64,000 bases of DNA from Sphaerotilus sulfidivorans (GTDB taxonomy: Bacteria; Pseudomonadota; Gammaproteobacteria; Burkholderiales; Burkholderiaceae_C): the NCBI RefSeq assembly GCF_013426975.1, contig NZ_JACCPY010000011.1:49225-113224 (forward strand). The letters run 5' to 3'. Position 1 is the stretch's first letter, and each line of letters starts with the position of its first letter. This document shows positions 54,895-64,000 of the stretch, piece after piece. The notes under the pieces were generated by a model. It saw nothing but the letters and a program-made list of their open reading frames with translations. It did not search any database and was not told the DNA's origin. The translations under genes were made by a program, and so were the position numbers.

Positions 54895-56358
54895 ATGACA
54901 CGAATCATCACCAGCTTCATCGACGGCGAATTCCAGCCGGCCGAGGGCGCCCGGCTCTTCGACAAGCGCTCGCCGGTCGACGGCCGGGTCATCGCCCGCA
55001 TCGCCGAGGCCCCGCAGGCCGAGGTCGACCGCGCGGTGCGCGCCGCCCGCGCCGCGCTGCGTGGCGACTGGAGCCGCATGACGGTCGAGCAGCGCGCGGC
55101 GATGCTGCACGCGGTGGCCGACGAGATCACCCGACGCTTCGACGACTTCGTCGCGGCCGAGATGGCGGACACCGGCCAGCCCTCACATGTGATGACGCAT
55201 GTCTTCATCCCGCGGGGCGCGGCCAACTTCAAGATCTTCGCCGACGTGGTGAAGAACGTGCCGACCGAGTCCTTCCGCATGGACACGCCGGACGGGCGCG
55301 GCGCGCTGAACTACGCCATCCGCAAGCCCAAAGGCGTGATCGGCGTGATCTGCCCGTGGAACGCGCCTTTCCTGCTGATGACCTGGAAGCTGGGGCCCGC
55401 GCTGGCCTGCGGCAACACGGTGGTGGTCAAGCCCTCCGAAGAAACGCCGCTGACCGCCGCGCTGCTCGGCGAGGTGATGGCCAAGGTCGGTGTCCCCAAG
55501 GGCGTCTACAACGTCGTCAACGGCTTCGGGCCGAAGTCGACCGGCGAGTTCGTCACCACGCATCCGCAGATCGACGCGATCACCTTCACCGGCGAGACCC
55601 GCACCGGCACCGCGATCATGAAGGCCGCGGCCGAGGGCCTGCGCGACGTCTCGTTCGAGCTGGGCGGCAAGAACGCCGGCATCGTCTTCGCGGATGCCGA
55701 CTTCGACGCGGCGGTGGACGGCATCTTCCGCTCGGCTTTCCTGAATACCGGGCAGGTCTGCCTCGGCACCGAGCGCGTGTATGTGGAGCGGCCGATCTTC
55801 GAGCGCTTCCGCGATGCACTCAAGGCCAAGGTCGAGGCGGTCAAGTACGGCCGCCCCGAGGACCACGCCAGCACCTACGGCCCGCTCATCAGCCAGGAGC
55901 ACCGCGACAAGGTGCTGGGCTACTACCAGCGTGCCGTCGACGAGGGCGCCACGGTGGTGACCGGCGGCGGCGTGCCCGACATGCCGGCCGACCTGAAGGG
56001 CGGCTGCTGGGTGCAGCCGACCATCTGGACCGGCCTGGGTGACGACGCCAGCGTGGTGCGCGAGGAGATCTTCGGTCCCTGCTGCCATCTGCGCCCCTTC
56101 GACAGCGAGGACGAGGTGGTGGCCCTGGCCAACGACAACGTCTACGGCCTCTCGACCACGATCTGGACCCAGCACCTGGCGCGCGCCCACCGCATGGCCG
56201 AGCGCATCGAGGTCGGCATCACCTGGATCAACGCCTGGTTCCTGCGCGACCTGCGCACGCCCTTCGGCGGCTCGAAGCAGAGCGGCATCGGCCGCGAGGG
56301 CGGCGTGCATTCGCTGGAGTTCTACACCGAGACGCGCAACGTCTGCGTCAAGCTCTGA
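54895..56358 (+). CDS. dmpC: 2-Hydroxymuconic semialdehyde dehydrogenase
   Basis: A 487-residue aldehyde dehydrogenase, the usual length for DmpC/XylG. Motifs are ICPWNAPFLLMTWKLGPAL, the Glu in SFELGGKNAG and the catalytic Cys in NTGQVCLGTER. EEIFGPCCHLRPF and the C-terminal WFLRDLRTPFGGSKQSGIGREGG follow. It oxidises 2-hydroxymuconic semialdehyde to 2-hydroxymuconate with NAD+, feeding the 4-oxalocrotonate branch (tautomerase and decarboxylase genes are present). It lies 49 bases after dmpB. No separate dmpD hydrolase gene is seen, so methylcatechol-derived ketones may not be handled by this operon. Confidence 0.94.
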   Translation: MTRIITSFIDGEFQPAEGARLFDKRSPVDGRVIARIAEAPQAEVDRAVRAARAALRGDWSRMTVEQRAAMLHAVADEITRRFDDFVAAEMADTGQPSHVMTHVFIPRGAANFKIFADVVKNVPTESFRMDTPDGRGALNYAIRKPKGVIGVICPWNAPFLLMTWKLGPALACGNTVVVKPSEETPLTAALLGEVMAKVGVPKGVYNVVNGFGPKSTGEFVTTHPQIDAITFTGETRTGTAIMKAAAEGLRDVSFELGGKNAGIVFADADFDAAVDGIFRSAFLNTGQVCLGTERVYVERPIFERFRDALKAKVEAVKYGRPEDHASTYGPLISQEHRDKVLGYYQRAVDEGATVVTGGGVPDMPADLKGGCWVQPTIWTGLGDDASVVREEIFGPCCHLRPFDSEDEVVALANDNVYGLSTTIWTQHLARAHRMAERIEVGITWINAWFLRDLRTPFGGSKQSGIGREGGVHSLEFYTETRNVCVKL

Positions 56359-56371
56359 GGACATGTCCCCC

Positions 56372-57169
56372 ATGCAAGCCGACCTCATCGAACGCTGCGG
56401 CGACGAGCTGTTCGACGCCTGGCGCGAGCGCCGCACCCTGAGCCCGCTGCTCGAGCGCTTCCCCGGCATCCGCGTCGAAGACGCCTACCGGATCCAGTCG
56501 CGCTGTGTGGCGCGGCGCCTGCAGGCCGGCGAGACCCTCGTCGGCAAGAAGATCGGCGTGACCTCCCGGCCGGTGCAGGAGATGCTCGGCGTCTTCGAGC
56601 CGGACTTCGGCCAGCTGACCTCGGGCATGGTCTGCAGCGAATCGGACGGCATCAGCCTGGACGGCCTGATCCAGCCCAGGGCCGAGGCGGAACTCGCCTT
56701 CGTGCTGGAGCGCGATCTGGTCGGCCCCGGTATCACCGCCACCGACGTGATCCGCGCCACCGCCTATGTCTCGCCGTGCTTCGAGATCGTCGACAGCCGC
56801 ATCCGCGACTGGAAGATCAGGATCCAGGACACGGTGGCGGACAACGCCTCGTGCGGCGTCTTCGTGCTGGGTGACGCCAAGGCCAGCCTGAAGAAGTTCG
56901 ATGCCGCGCTGGCCGGCATGGTGCTGCAGCGCAACGGCAGCCTGCACTCGACCAGCGTGGGCGCGGCGGTGCAGGGCTCGCCGGTGAATGCGGTCGTCTG
57001 GCTGGCCAACACGCTGGGGCGGCTGGGCCTGCCCTTCCGTGCAGGCGAGGTGATCCTGTCGGGCTCGCAGTCGCCGCTGGTGGCGGTGACCGGCGGCGAC
57101 GAGCTGGTCTGCACGATCGGCGGCCTGGGCACCTGCCGGGCGCGTTTTCATGGAAAGGCCGCACTGTGA
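56372..57169 (+). CDS. dmpE: 2-Oxopent-4-enoate hydratase (2-hydroxypentadienoate hydratase)
   Basis: A 265-residue hydratase of the FAH/MhpD-decarboxylase family. It aligns well with DmpE: GDELFDAWRERRTLSPL, GKKIGVTSRPVQEMLGV and PDFGQLTSGMV. IQPRAEAELAFVLERDL and RDWKIRIQDTVADNASCG follow. The metal-binding acids lie in PRAEAELAF. It adds water to 2-hydroxypenta-2,4-dienoate to give 4-hydroxy-2-oxovalerate. ATG at 56372 is preferred since it aligns with the DmpE start; ATG at 56363 is also open. Its stop overlaps the next gene's GTG. Confidence 0.92.
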   Translation: MQADLIERCGDELFDAWRERRTLSPLLERFPGIRVEDAYRIQSRCVARRLQAGETLVGKKIGVTSRPVQEMLGVFEPDFGQLTSGMVCSESDGISLDGLIQPRAEAELAFVLERDLVGPGITATDVIRATAYVSPCFEIVDSRIRDWKIRIQDTVADNASCGVFVLGDAKASLKKFDAALAGMVLQRNGSLHSTSVGAAVQGSPVNAVVWLANTLGRLGLPFRAGEVILSGSQSPLVAVTGGDELVCTIGGLGTCRARFHGKAAL

Positions 57170-57984
57170 ACCTCACTCCTGCCACCGACATGCGCACCAC
57201 GCTCGATCCCGCCGACGTGCAGGCGCTCACCGACCGCATCGAGGCGGCGCAGAAGGGCGCCACCGCGATCCCGAAGCTGACCGAGGACTTTCCCGGCATG
57301 ACGCTGGGCGACGGCTACGCGGTGCAGCTCGCGCTGCTGGAGCGCTGGCTGAAGGAGGGCCGCCGCCAGATCGGCTGGAAGGCCGGCCTGACCTCGCAGG
57401 CCAAGATGATCCAGATGGGCGTCGACGTGCCCACCGTCGGCTTCCTGCTGGCCGACATGGCGCGGCCCGAATCCAGCGTCATCACCACCGAGGACCTGGT
57501 GCACCCGCGCGTCGAGTGCGAGGTCGCCTTCGTGCTGAAGACGGCGCTGGGCGGACGGGACTGTTCCCGCGCCGACGTGCTGGCCGCGACCGACTTCGTC
57601 GTGCCGGCCATCGAGGTGATCGACTCGCGCTTCTCGGGCTTCAGGTTCGACCTGCCCAGCGTCGTGGCGGACAACAGCTCGTCGGCGCGCTATGTCACCG
57701 GCGGGCGGGCGCTGGAGCCGGATGCGCTGGCGCTCGACACGCTCGGCGTCGTGCTGGAGAAGAACGGCGAGCCGGTGGCGATGGGCGCCTCGGCCGCGGT
57801 GATGGGCCATCCGGCCGAGGCGGTCGCGCTCTTGGTGCGGGTGCTGGCCGAACTCGGCCACGAGCTGCCGGCCGGCAGCTTCGTGATGAGCGGTGGCATC
57901 ACCGAAGCCATCGCCGTCAAGCCGGGCGACTTCGTCTGCGCGCGCTTCCAGGACCTCGGCAGCGTCGCGGTCCGCTTCGGCTGA
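57166..57984 (+). CDS. dmpH: 4-Oxalocrotonate decarboxylase
   Basis: A 272-residue relative of DmpE that matches DmpH/XylI. LTEDFPGMTLGDGYAVQ, GWKAGLTSQAKMIQMGVDVPTVGFL, HPRVECEVAFVLKTAL and FRFDLPSVVADNSSSARYVTGG are characteristic. It decarboxylates 4-oxalocrotonate to 2-hydroxypentadienoate and forms a complex with the hydratase in known systems. That fits the overlap with dmpE (GTGA at 57166-57169). The GTG start has AAAGG seven bases upstream; an ATG at 57190 aligns with DmpH but lacks a ribosome site. Confidence 0.92.
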   Translation: MNLTPATDMRTTLDPADVQALTDRIEAAQKGATAIPKLTEDFPGMTLGDGYAVQLALLERWLKEGRRQIGWKAGLTSQAKMIQMGVDVPTVGFLLADMARPESSVITTEDLVHPRVECEVAFVLKTALGGRDCSRADVLAATDFVVPAIEVIDSRFSGFRFDLPSVVADNSSSARYVTGGRALEPDALALDTLGVVLEKNGEPVAMGASAAVMGHPAEAVALLVRVLAELGHELPAGSFVMSGGITEAIAVKPGDFVCARFQDLGSVAVRFG

Positions 57985-58017
57985 AGCGGCCAGGAATCCA
58001 TGCTTCAAGGAATCAAT

Positions 58018-58944
58018 GTGAGCAAGAAGATCAAGTGCGCGCTGATCGGCTCGGGCAACATCGGCACCGACCTGATCTCCAAGATCCAGCGCAGCCCGGT
58101 GCTGGAGGCGGTCTGGATGGTCGGCATCGACCCGGAATCCGAGGGCCTGCAGCGCGCCCGCGACCTGGGCCTGAAGACCACCCATCTGGGCGTGGACGGC
58201 CTGCTGCCGCATGTGCTGGAAGACGGCATCCAGATCGCCTTCGACGCCACCAGCGCCTATGTGCATGCCGAGAATTCGCGCAAGTTGAACGAACTCGGCG
58301 TGCTGATGATCGACCTGACGCCGGCGGCCATCGGCCCGCTGTGCGTGCCGCCGGTGAACCTGCGCGAGCACGCCGACCGCGTCGAGATGAACGTCAACAT
58401 GATCTCGTGCGCAGGTCAGGCGACGATCCCGATCATCCACGCGATCAGCCGCGTGCAGCCGGTCGAGTACGGCGAGATCGTCGCCAGCCTGGCGTCGAAG
58501 TCGGTCGGCCCGGGCACCCGCGCCAACCTCGACGAGTTCACCTACACGACGTCGAACGCGATCGAGCGCGTCGGCGGCGCCAGGAAGGGCAAGGCGCTGT
58601 GCATCATCAACCCGGCCGAGCCGCCGATGATCATGCGCAACACCATCAACTGCCTGACCGAAGGCGAGCCGGACCAGGCCAGGATCATCGACTCGGTGCT
58701 GGCGATGATCGAGGAAGTGCAGAAGTACGTGCCCGGCTACCGGCTGGTCAACGGCCCGCTGTTCGACGGCCGCCGCGTCGCGGTCTTCATGGAGGTCAAG
58801 GGCCTGGGCGACTACCTGCCGACCTACGCCGGCAACCTCGACATCATGACTGCCGCCGCCTGCCGCACCGCCGAGATGTTCGCCGAGGAGATCCTCGCCG
58901 GAAAGATCACGCTCAAGCCGACCGCGCCCGCGCTGGTCGCCTGA
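58018..58944 (+). CDS. dmpF: Acetaldehyde dehydrogenase (acylating)
   Basis: A 308-residue acylating acetaldehyde dehydrogenase. The NAD-binding start [15 protein letters not shown], the catalytic Cys131 in [12 protein letters not shown], and [21 protein letters not shown] are typical. It turns acetaldehyde into acetyl-CoA and channels it from the aldolase DmpG, with which it forms a complex. GTG at 58018 aligns with DmpF and has AAGGAA upstream. An ATG at 58000, also preceded by AGGA, would add six residues. The two sites sit in a short near-duplicate (AGGAATC then ATG or AATGTG), so either start may be used. Confidence 0.93.
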   Translation: MSKKIKCALIGSGNIGTDLISKIQRSPVLEAVWMVGIDPESEGLQRARDLGLKTTHLGVDGLLPHVLEDGIQIAFDATSAYVHAENSRKLNELGVLMIDLTPAAIGPLCVPPVNLREHADRVEMNVNMISCAGQATIPIIHAISRVQPVEYGEIVASLASKSVGPGTRANLDEFTYTTSNAIERVGGARKGKALCIINPAEPPMIMRNTINCLTEGEPDQARIIDSVLAMIEEVQKYVPGYRLVNGPLFDGRRVAVFMEVKGLGDYLPTYAGNLDIMTAAACRTAEMFAEEILAGKITLKPTAPALVA

Positions 58945-58965
58945 CGCCCGAAGGAGTAGACCGAC

Positions 58966-60033
58966 ATGACGACGAACCTGAAGGGCCGCAAGGTTGTCCT
59001 GCATGACATGTGCCTGCGCGACGGCATGCATGCCAAGCGCGAGCAGATCTCGATCGACGAGATGGTCCGGGTCGCCACCGCGCTGGACGCGGCCGGCGTG
59101 CCGCTGATCCAGGTCACGCACGGCGCGGGCCTGGGCGGCAACTCGCTGCAGCACGGCTTCGCGCTGGCGAAGAACGAGGAGTACCTGAGCGCGGTCTGCC
59201 CGCTGATGAAGCAGGCCAGGGTCAGCGTGCTGCTGATCCCGGGTCTGGGCACGATGCGCGAGCTGCAGAGCGCCTTCGACTGCGGCGCCCGCAGCGTGCA
59301 TGTGGCGACGCACTGCACCGAGGCCGACACCGCGCCGCAGCACATCGCCTTCGCGCGCAGGCTCGGCATGGACACCACCGGCTTCCTGATGATGGCGCAC
59401 CTGAACAGCCCCGAAGGGCTCGCGCAGCAGGCGCTGAAGATGGAGAGCTACGGCGCGCAGACCGTCTACATCACCGACTCGGCCGGCTACATGCTGCCCG
59501 AGGACGTGACCGCAGCCGTCACCGCGCTGCGCGAGGTGCTGAAGCCCGAGACCGAGATCGGCTTCCACGGCCACCACAACCTGGGTCTGGGCATCAGCAA
59601 CTCGATCGCCGCGATCGCCGCCGGTGCCAGCCGCATCGACGGCTCGGTCGGCGGTCTGGGCGCGGGCGCGGGCAACACGCCGCTGGAGGTGTTCCTGGCG
59701 GTGTGCGAGCGCATGGGGATCGAGACCGGCGTCGACCTGTTCAAGCTGATGGACGTGGCCGAGGACGTGATCCTGCCGATGATGGCCGAGCGCATCGTTC
59801 GCATCGACCGCGACTCGCTGACGCTGGGCTTCGCGGGCGTCTATTCGACCTTCCTGCTGCATGCCAAGCGGGCCGAGAAGCGCTTCGGCGTGCCGGCGCG
59901 CGACATCCTGGTCGAGCTGGGCCGCAGGAAGATGATCTCCGGCCAGGAGGACATGATCGAGGACACCGCGATGACGATGGCCAAGGAGCGCGGCCTGCTG
60001 CAGGACGTGGCCCGCATGAAGGTGAACGCATGA
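58966..60033 (+). CDS. dmpG: 4-Hydroxy-2-oxovalerate aldolase
   Basis: A 355-residue HMGL-like aldolase. Metal ligands are Asp19 (CLRDGMH), His201 and His203 ([12 protein letters not shown]). [14 protein letters not shown] and [15 protein letters not shown] are also characteristic. It splits 4-hydroxy-2-oxovalerate into pyruvate and acetaldehyde, which passes to DmpF. It follows dmpF by 21 bases and overlaps the SDR gene by four (ATGA). AAGGAG lies upstream of the ATG at 58966. Confidence 0.95.
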   Translation: MTTNLKGRKVVLHDMCLRDGMHAKREQISIDEMVRVATALDAAGVPLIQVTHGAGLGGNSLQHGFALAKNEEYLSAVCPLMKQARVSVLLIPGLGTMRELQSAFDCGARSVHVATHCTEADTAPQHIAFARRLGMDTTGFLMMAHLNSPEGLAQQALKMESYGAQTVYITDSAGYMLPEDVTAAVTALREVLKPETEIGFHGHHNLGLGISNSIAAIAAGASRIDGSVGGLGAGAGNTPLEVFLAVCERMGIETGVDLFKLMDVAEDVILPMMAERIVRIDRDSLTLGFAGVYSTFLLHAKRAEKRFGVPARDILVELGRRKMISGQEDMIEDTAMTMAKERGLLQDVARMKVNA

Positions 60034-60815
60034 ACACCGGCACGCAGCGTGAACTGGCGGTGGTCGTCGGCGCCACCGGCGCCTTCGGCCAGGCCATCGT
60101 CGAGCGGCTGGTCGGTCGCGGTCTGACGGTGCTGGCGGTCGCGCGCGGCACGGACAGCCTGGCGGGTCTGGCCGAGCGCTTCGGTCCGCGGCTGCTGCCG
60201 TGCGCGGCCGACATCTCGGGCGACGCCTCGATCGAGGCGATCCGCGCCACGGTCGACGCGCAGCACGCGCTGGATGGCGCGCCGGTGCGGCTGGTGGTGC
60301 ACGGCCCCGGCGTCGCGGTGGCCGGCGGCATCGCCCAGGTGCCGACCACGGCGATGGTCGACGCGGTCAACATCAAGGTCGGCGGCCTGCTGCGGCTGAC
60401 CCGCGCGGTGGAGCACCGGCTGGTGCGCGGCTCGCGTGTGGTGGCCATCGCCGGCCACTACGGGCTGGAGCCGACCGCCTACGCGGCGGCGGCCGGCGTC
60501 GCCAACGCGGCGCTGTTCAACGTCATGCGCCAGCTCGGACTGCACCACGGCGCACGCGGCATCACCACGCACACGCTGGCGCCGGGCCCGGCCGACACCG
60601 AGCGGCTGCACCGCGTCATCGCCGACCGCGCCGCGCTGCAGGGCACCACGCCCGAGGCGGTGCTCGACGCGATGCGCGCTGATTCGAGCATCGGCCAGCT
60701 CACCACGCCGGCACAGGTCGCCTGGGCGGTGGCGCTGCTGCTCGACCCGGAGGCCGACGTGCTGACCGGCTCGACGCTCATGCTCGACGCCGGACGCCGG
60801 CGCGGCCTGCCCTGA
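60030..60815 (+). CDS. SDR-family oxidoreductase inserted in the meta operon
   Basis: A 261-residue short-chain dehydrogenase. The cofactor loop is [17 protein letters not shown] near 11-27, a looser form of TGxxxGIG. The usual NNAG is replaced by [12 protein letters not shown], and the catalytic Tyr and Lys positions are altered: [20 protein letters not shown] has Tyr but no Lys in the YxxxK place. The C-terminus [13 protein letters not shown] is normal. Its catalytic ability is therefore doubtful or different. It is coupled to dmpG (ATGA) and precedes the tautomerase gene by 28 bases. Canonical dmp and xyl operons lack such a gene; its role is unknown. Confidence 0.85.
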   Translation: MNTGTQRELAVVVGATGAFGQAIVERLVGRGLTVLAVARGTDSLAGLAERFGPRLLPCAADISGDASIEAIRATVDAQHALDGAPVRLVVHGPGVAVAGGIAQVPTTAMVDAVNIKVGGLLRLTRAVEHRLVRGSRVVAIAGHYGLEPTAYAAAAGVANAALFNVMRQLGLHHGARGITTHTLAPGPADTERLHRVIADRAALQGTTPEAVLDAMRADSSIGQLTTPAQVAWAVALLLDPEADVLTGSTLMLDAGRRRGLP

Positions 60816-60843
60816 TCCGCCTGATCGCTCGCGAGGAGATTCC

Positions 60844-61269
60844 ATGCCCCTGGCCACTATCCATGTGCTCGCCGGCCATCCGCGGCCGGTGCTCAAGACC
60901 CTGGTGCGCGAGGCCGCGGCCACGCTCGCGCGCGTCATCGACGCGCCGCCCGAGCGCCTGCAGGTCTGGATCACCGAGGTCGATCCGGAGCTGTACGCGA
61001 TCGCCGGCGTGCCGGCCGACGAGGTGCTGGCCGAGCGGCCCCGCGCCGAGGTCGAGATCCCGCTGGTGCGCCTGGCGCTGATGGAGGGCCGCCCGGTCGA
61101 GACGCTGCACCGCGTCATGGCCGAGATGAGCGCGGTCACCGCACGCGTGCTCGGCGGCGATCCGCAGCGGGTGCGGGTGATGATCGATCCGGTCCACCCC
61201 GACCGCTGGGCCATCGGCGGCGTGCCCGCCAGCGTCGCGCGCGCGGCCGAGCTCGCGGCGCGGCGCTGA
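60844..61269 (+). CDS. dmpI: Fused tandem 4-oxalocrotonate tautomerase
   Basis: A 141-residue protein made of two 4-oxalocrotonate tautomerase units. The first (PLATIHVLAGHPRPVL onward) has the N-terminal catalytic proline after Met removal, but His and Gln replace the usual Arg11 and Arg39. The second (PLVRLALMEGRPVETL onward) keeps both arginines, but its proline is internal and so not a free amine. The two halves thus complement each other. It would convert 2-hydroxymuconate to 4-oxalocrotonate for DmpH. Normal DmpI is about 63 residues. GAGGAG precedes the ATG. Fused 4-OTs are known in the superfamily, but this residue split is notable. Confidence 0.88.
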   Translation: MPLATIHVLAGHPRPVLKTLVREAAATLARVIDAPPERLQVWITEVDPELYAIAGVPADEVLAERPRAEVEIPLVRLALMEGRPVETLHRVMAEMSAVTARVLGGDPQRVRVMIDPVHPDRWAIGGVPASVARAAELAARR

Positions 61270-61278
61270 CCGAGCGCG

Positions 61279-61294
61279 CGGCCACGCACTTGCC
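61279..61294 (+). promoter_or_regulatory. Candidate sigma-54 promoter after the tautomerase gene
   Basis: CGGCCACGCACTTGCC has GG and GC at the -24/-12 spacing and the TTGC block in the right place; the -24 side matches only GGC. It would start transcription near 61305, about 100 bases before the outer-membrane protein gene. The XylR/DmpR-class activator downstream makes it plausible, but it is weaker than the site at 51667. Confidence 0.35.
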
Positions 61295-61333
61295 GGCCGC
61301 AGTCCTCCCGATTCCCTGACGGCCATCGAGGCA

Positions 61334-61378
61334 CCCCGGCGATCAGACCGGGGGCCCTGGGGATCCCTTTTCACTTTT
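61334..61378 (+). terminator. Possible hairpin terminator after the meta operon
   Basis: CCCCGG, loop CGATCAGA, CCGGGG (61334-61353) is followed by a second short GGGATCCC dyad and T-rich CTTTTCACTTTT. The T-run is displaced, so termination is uncertain. Confidence 0.35.
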
Positions 61379-61401
61379 CCATGCCCCACGAGGAGACAAG
61401 C

Positions 61402-62289
61402 ATGAACTTCACCCGCACCGCGGCCGCCGCGCTGCTGCTGGCCCTGGGCGCCGGCGCCCACGCCACCGAGAACGGCCAGACCACCGCCGCGGCCGGCGCC
61501 GAGGGCTTCCTGGCCGGCGCGCTGCCGCCACCCGGCCTCTACGGCCTGATCTACGCCAACCACTACCGCGCCGACCGCTTCAACGGCGGCGACGGCCAGG
61601 CCCTGATTCCCGGCTTCAAGGTCCGCGCCAACGTGCTGGTCGGCCGCCTCGTCTACATGAGCGACACCCTGGTGCTGGGCGGCCAGCTCGGCGCCTATGG
61701 CGTGCTGCCGCTGGTCGACCTGAAGGTCGAGGCGGGCGGCGCCAGCGGCAGCCACACCGGCCTGGGCGACCTGGAGGCCGGACCGCTGATCGCCTGGCAC
61801 CACAGCCCGCAGCTGCACACCGCCGCCGCGGTGGTCGGGGTGCTGCCGACCGGCGACTACGACAAGAACCGCCTGGCCAACACCGGCAACCATGTCACCA
61901 CGCTGCGCGGCGTGTACGTGGCGTCCTACCTGGGCGAGTCGGTCGACGCGTCGACCAAGCTGACCTACTCGATCAACCGGAAGAACGACGCGACCGACTA
62001 CCGCAGCGGCCAGTACCTGCATGCGGACTGGAACCTGGGCTGGCGGGTCGCGCCGACCTGGCAGATCGGCCTGCAGGGCTACCTGATCCGCCAGACCACC
62101 GACGACAGGATGGGCGGCGCCACCGTCGGCGACGGTTTCCGCACCCGTGTCTTCGCCGCCGGCCCGGCCGTGCGCTGGCAGGCCTCGCCGAGCGGCCCGT
62201 CGCTCGAGCTGCGCGCGCTGAAGGAAAGCGGTGCGCGCTATCACTCGAGCGGCACCTCGCTGTGGCTGAAGGCGGTCTTCCCGCTCTGA
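61402..62289 (+). CDS. Outer-membrane protein of the phenol meta-degradation family (SphA-like)
   Basis: A 295-residue beta-barrel protein of the Phenol_MetA_deg/SphA family. It has a signal peptide (MNFTRTAAAALLLALGAGAHATE, cleavage after AHA) and a mature start rich in EGFLAGALPPPGLYGLIYANHY. Alternating strands follow (TGLGDLEAGPLIAWHHSPQL, VLPTGDYDKNRLANTGNH) and it ends on aromatic/hydrophobic LWLKAVFPL. Related genes sit beside many aromatic-degradation operons and may aid entry of hydrophobic substrates. GAGGAGA precedes the ATG at 61402; an upstream ATG at 61381 would disturb the signal. It lies between the meta operon and a XylR/DmpR-class regulator. Confidence 0.9.
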   Translation: MNFTRTAAAALLLALGAGAHATENGQTTAAAGAEGFLAGALPPPGLYGLIYANHYRADRFNGGDGQALIPGFKVRANVLVGRLVYMSDTLVLGGQLGAYGVLPLVDLKVEAGGASGSHTGLGDLEAGPLIAWHHSPQLHTAAAVVGVLPTGDYDKNRLANTGNHVTTLRGVYVASYLGESVDASTKLTYSINRKNDATDYRSGQYLHADWNLGWRVAPTWQIGLQGYLIRQTTDDRMGGATVGDGFRTRVFAAGPAVRWQASPSGPSLELRALKESGARYHSSGTSLWLKAVFPL

Positions 62290-62302
62290 ACCGGAGCGCA
62301 CG

Positions 62303-64000
<1,698 letters not shown>

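Noticed and set aside
57148..59862. 904-residue minus-strand open frame opposite the dmpH-F-G genes
   Set aside because: No domain or start signal; it mirrors three certain plus-strand genes.

Overview
The window is dense, very GC-rich DNA with strong G/C third-position bias and short intergenic gaps. Gene content suggests a betaproteobacterium, probably Burkholderiales: a tripartite-tricarboxylate (Bug) receptor, selU/selD, a Pseudomonas-like gbc/dgc/sox set and a dmp-type meta-cleavage operon. The species cannot be named from the sequence alone. No tRNA, rRNA, CRISPR array, prophage or intact insertion sequence was seen.

Layout. (1) 1-9.4 kb: a LysR gene (cut by the window edge) diverges from a catabolic cluster. 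It holds a Bug receptor, an SDR, an aryl-acid AMP/CoA ligase with a salicylate-type pocket, an amidohydrolase, a lipoprotein esterase, a 3-oxoadipyl-CoA-type thiolase, a PaaG-like and a PaaF-like crotonase. It looks like CoA-dependent breakdown of an aryl or cyclic acid. (2) 9.6-10.3 kb: dienelactone hydrolase. (3) 10.5-15.9 kb: a selenium island, selU, a PhnCED-like ABC transporter, selD. (4) 16-19.8 kb: a methyltransferase and a rhodanese diverging over a palindromic operator, a GntR and an AraC regulator, and an EamA exporter. (5) 19.8-51.4 kb: a nearly complete choline-to-pyruvate route. Choline goes to betaine (betA, betB), to dimethylglycine (gbcAB), to sarcosine (dgcAB with etfAB), to glycine (soxBDAG), to serine (glyA) and to pyruvate (sdaA), with one-carbon units released as formate by purU. 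Uptake genes (two OpuAC-type binding proteins, one permease, one ATPase), a small SMR exporter and a GlxA-type AraC regulator lie among them. A DUF1703-like ATPase/nuclease gene and a REP-like hairpin sit inside the transport genes. (6) 51.4-52.8 kb: gbdR-like regulator, preceded by a consensus sigma-54 promoter and an NtrC-type site. (7) 52.9-64 kb: LysR regulator, then the catechol meta-cleavage lower pathway in the order B-C-E-H-F-G-(SDR)-I, an outer-membrane protein of the phenol-degradation type, and a XylR/DmpR-class sigma-54 activator cut by the window end.

The most interesting result is a cis-regulatory code. A 17-bp element, TGTCS-N6-(G/C)(A/G)CAA-like, occurs as direct repeats exactly 21 bp apart. 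It lies 60-79 bp upstream of soxB, a betaine-binding-protein gene, betBA, choX, gbcA and glyA, oriented with the gene each time. It ties the scattered choline/betaine genes into one probable AraC-family regulon. The gbdR-like gene itself appears to be under NtrC/RpoN control, so nitrogen status would gate the regulon.
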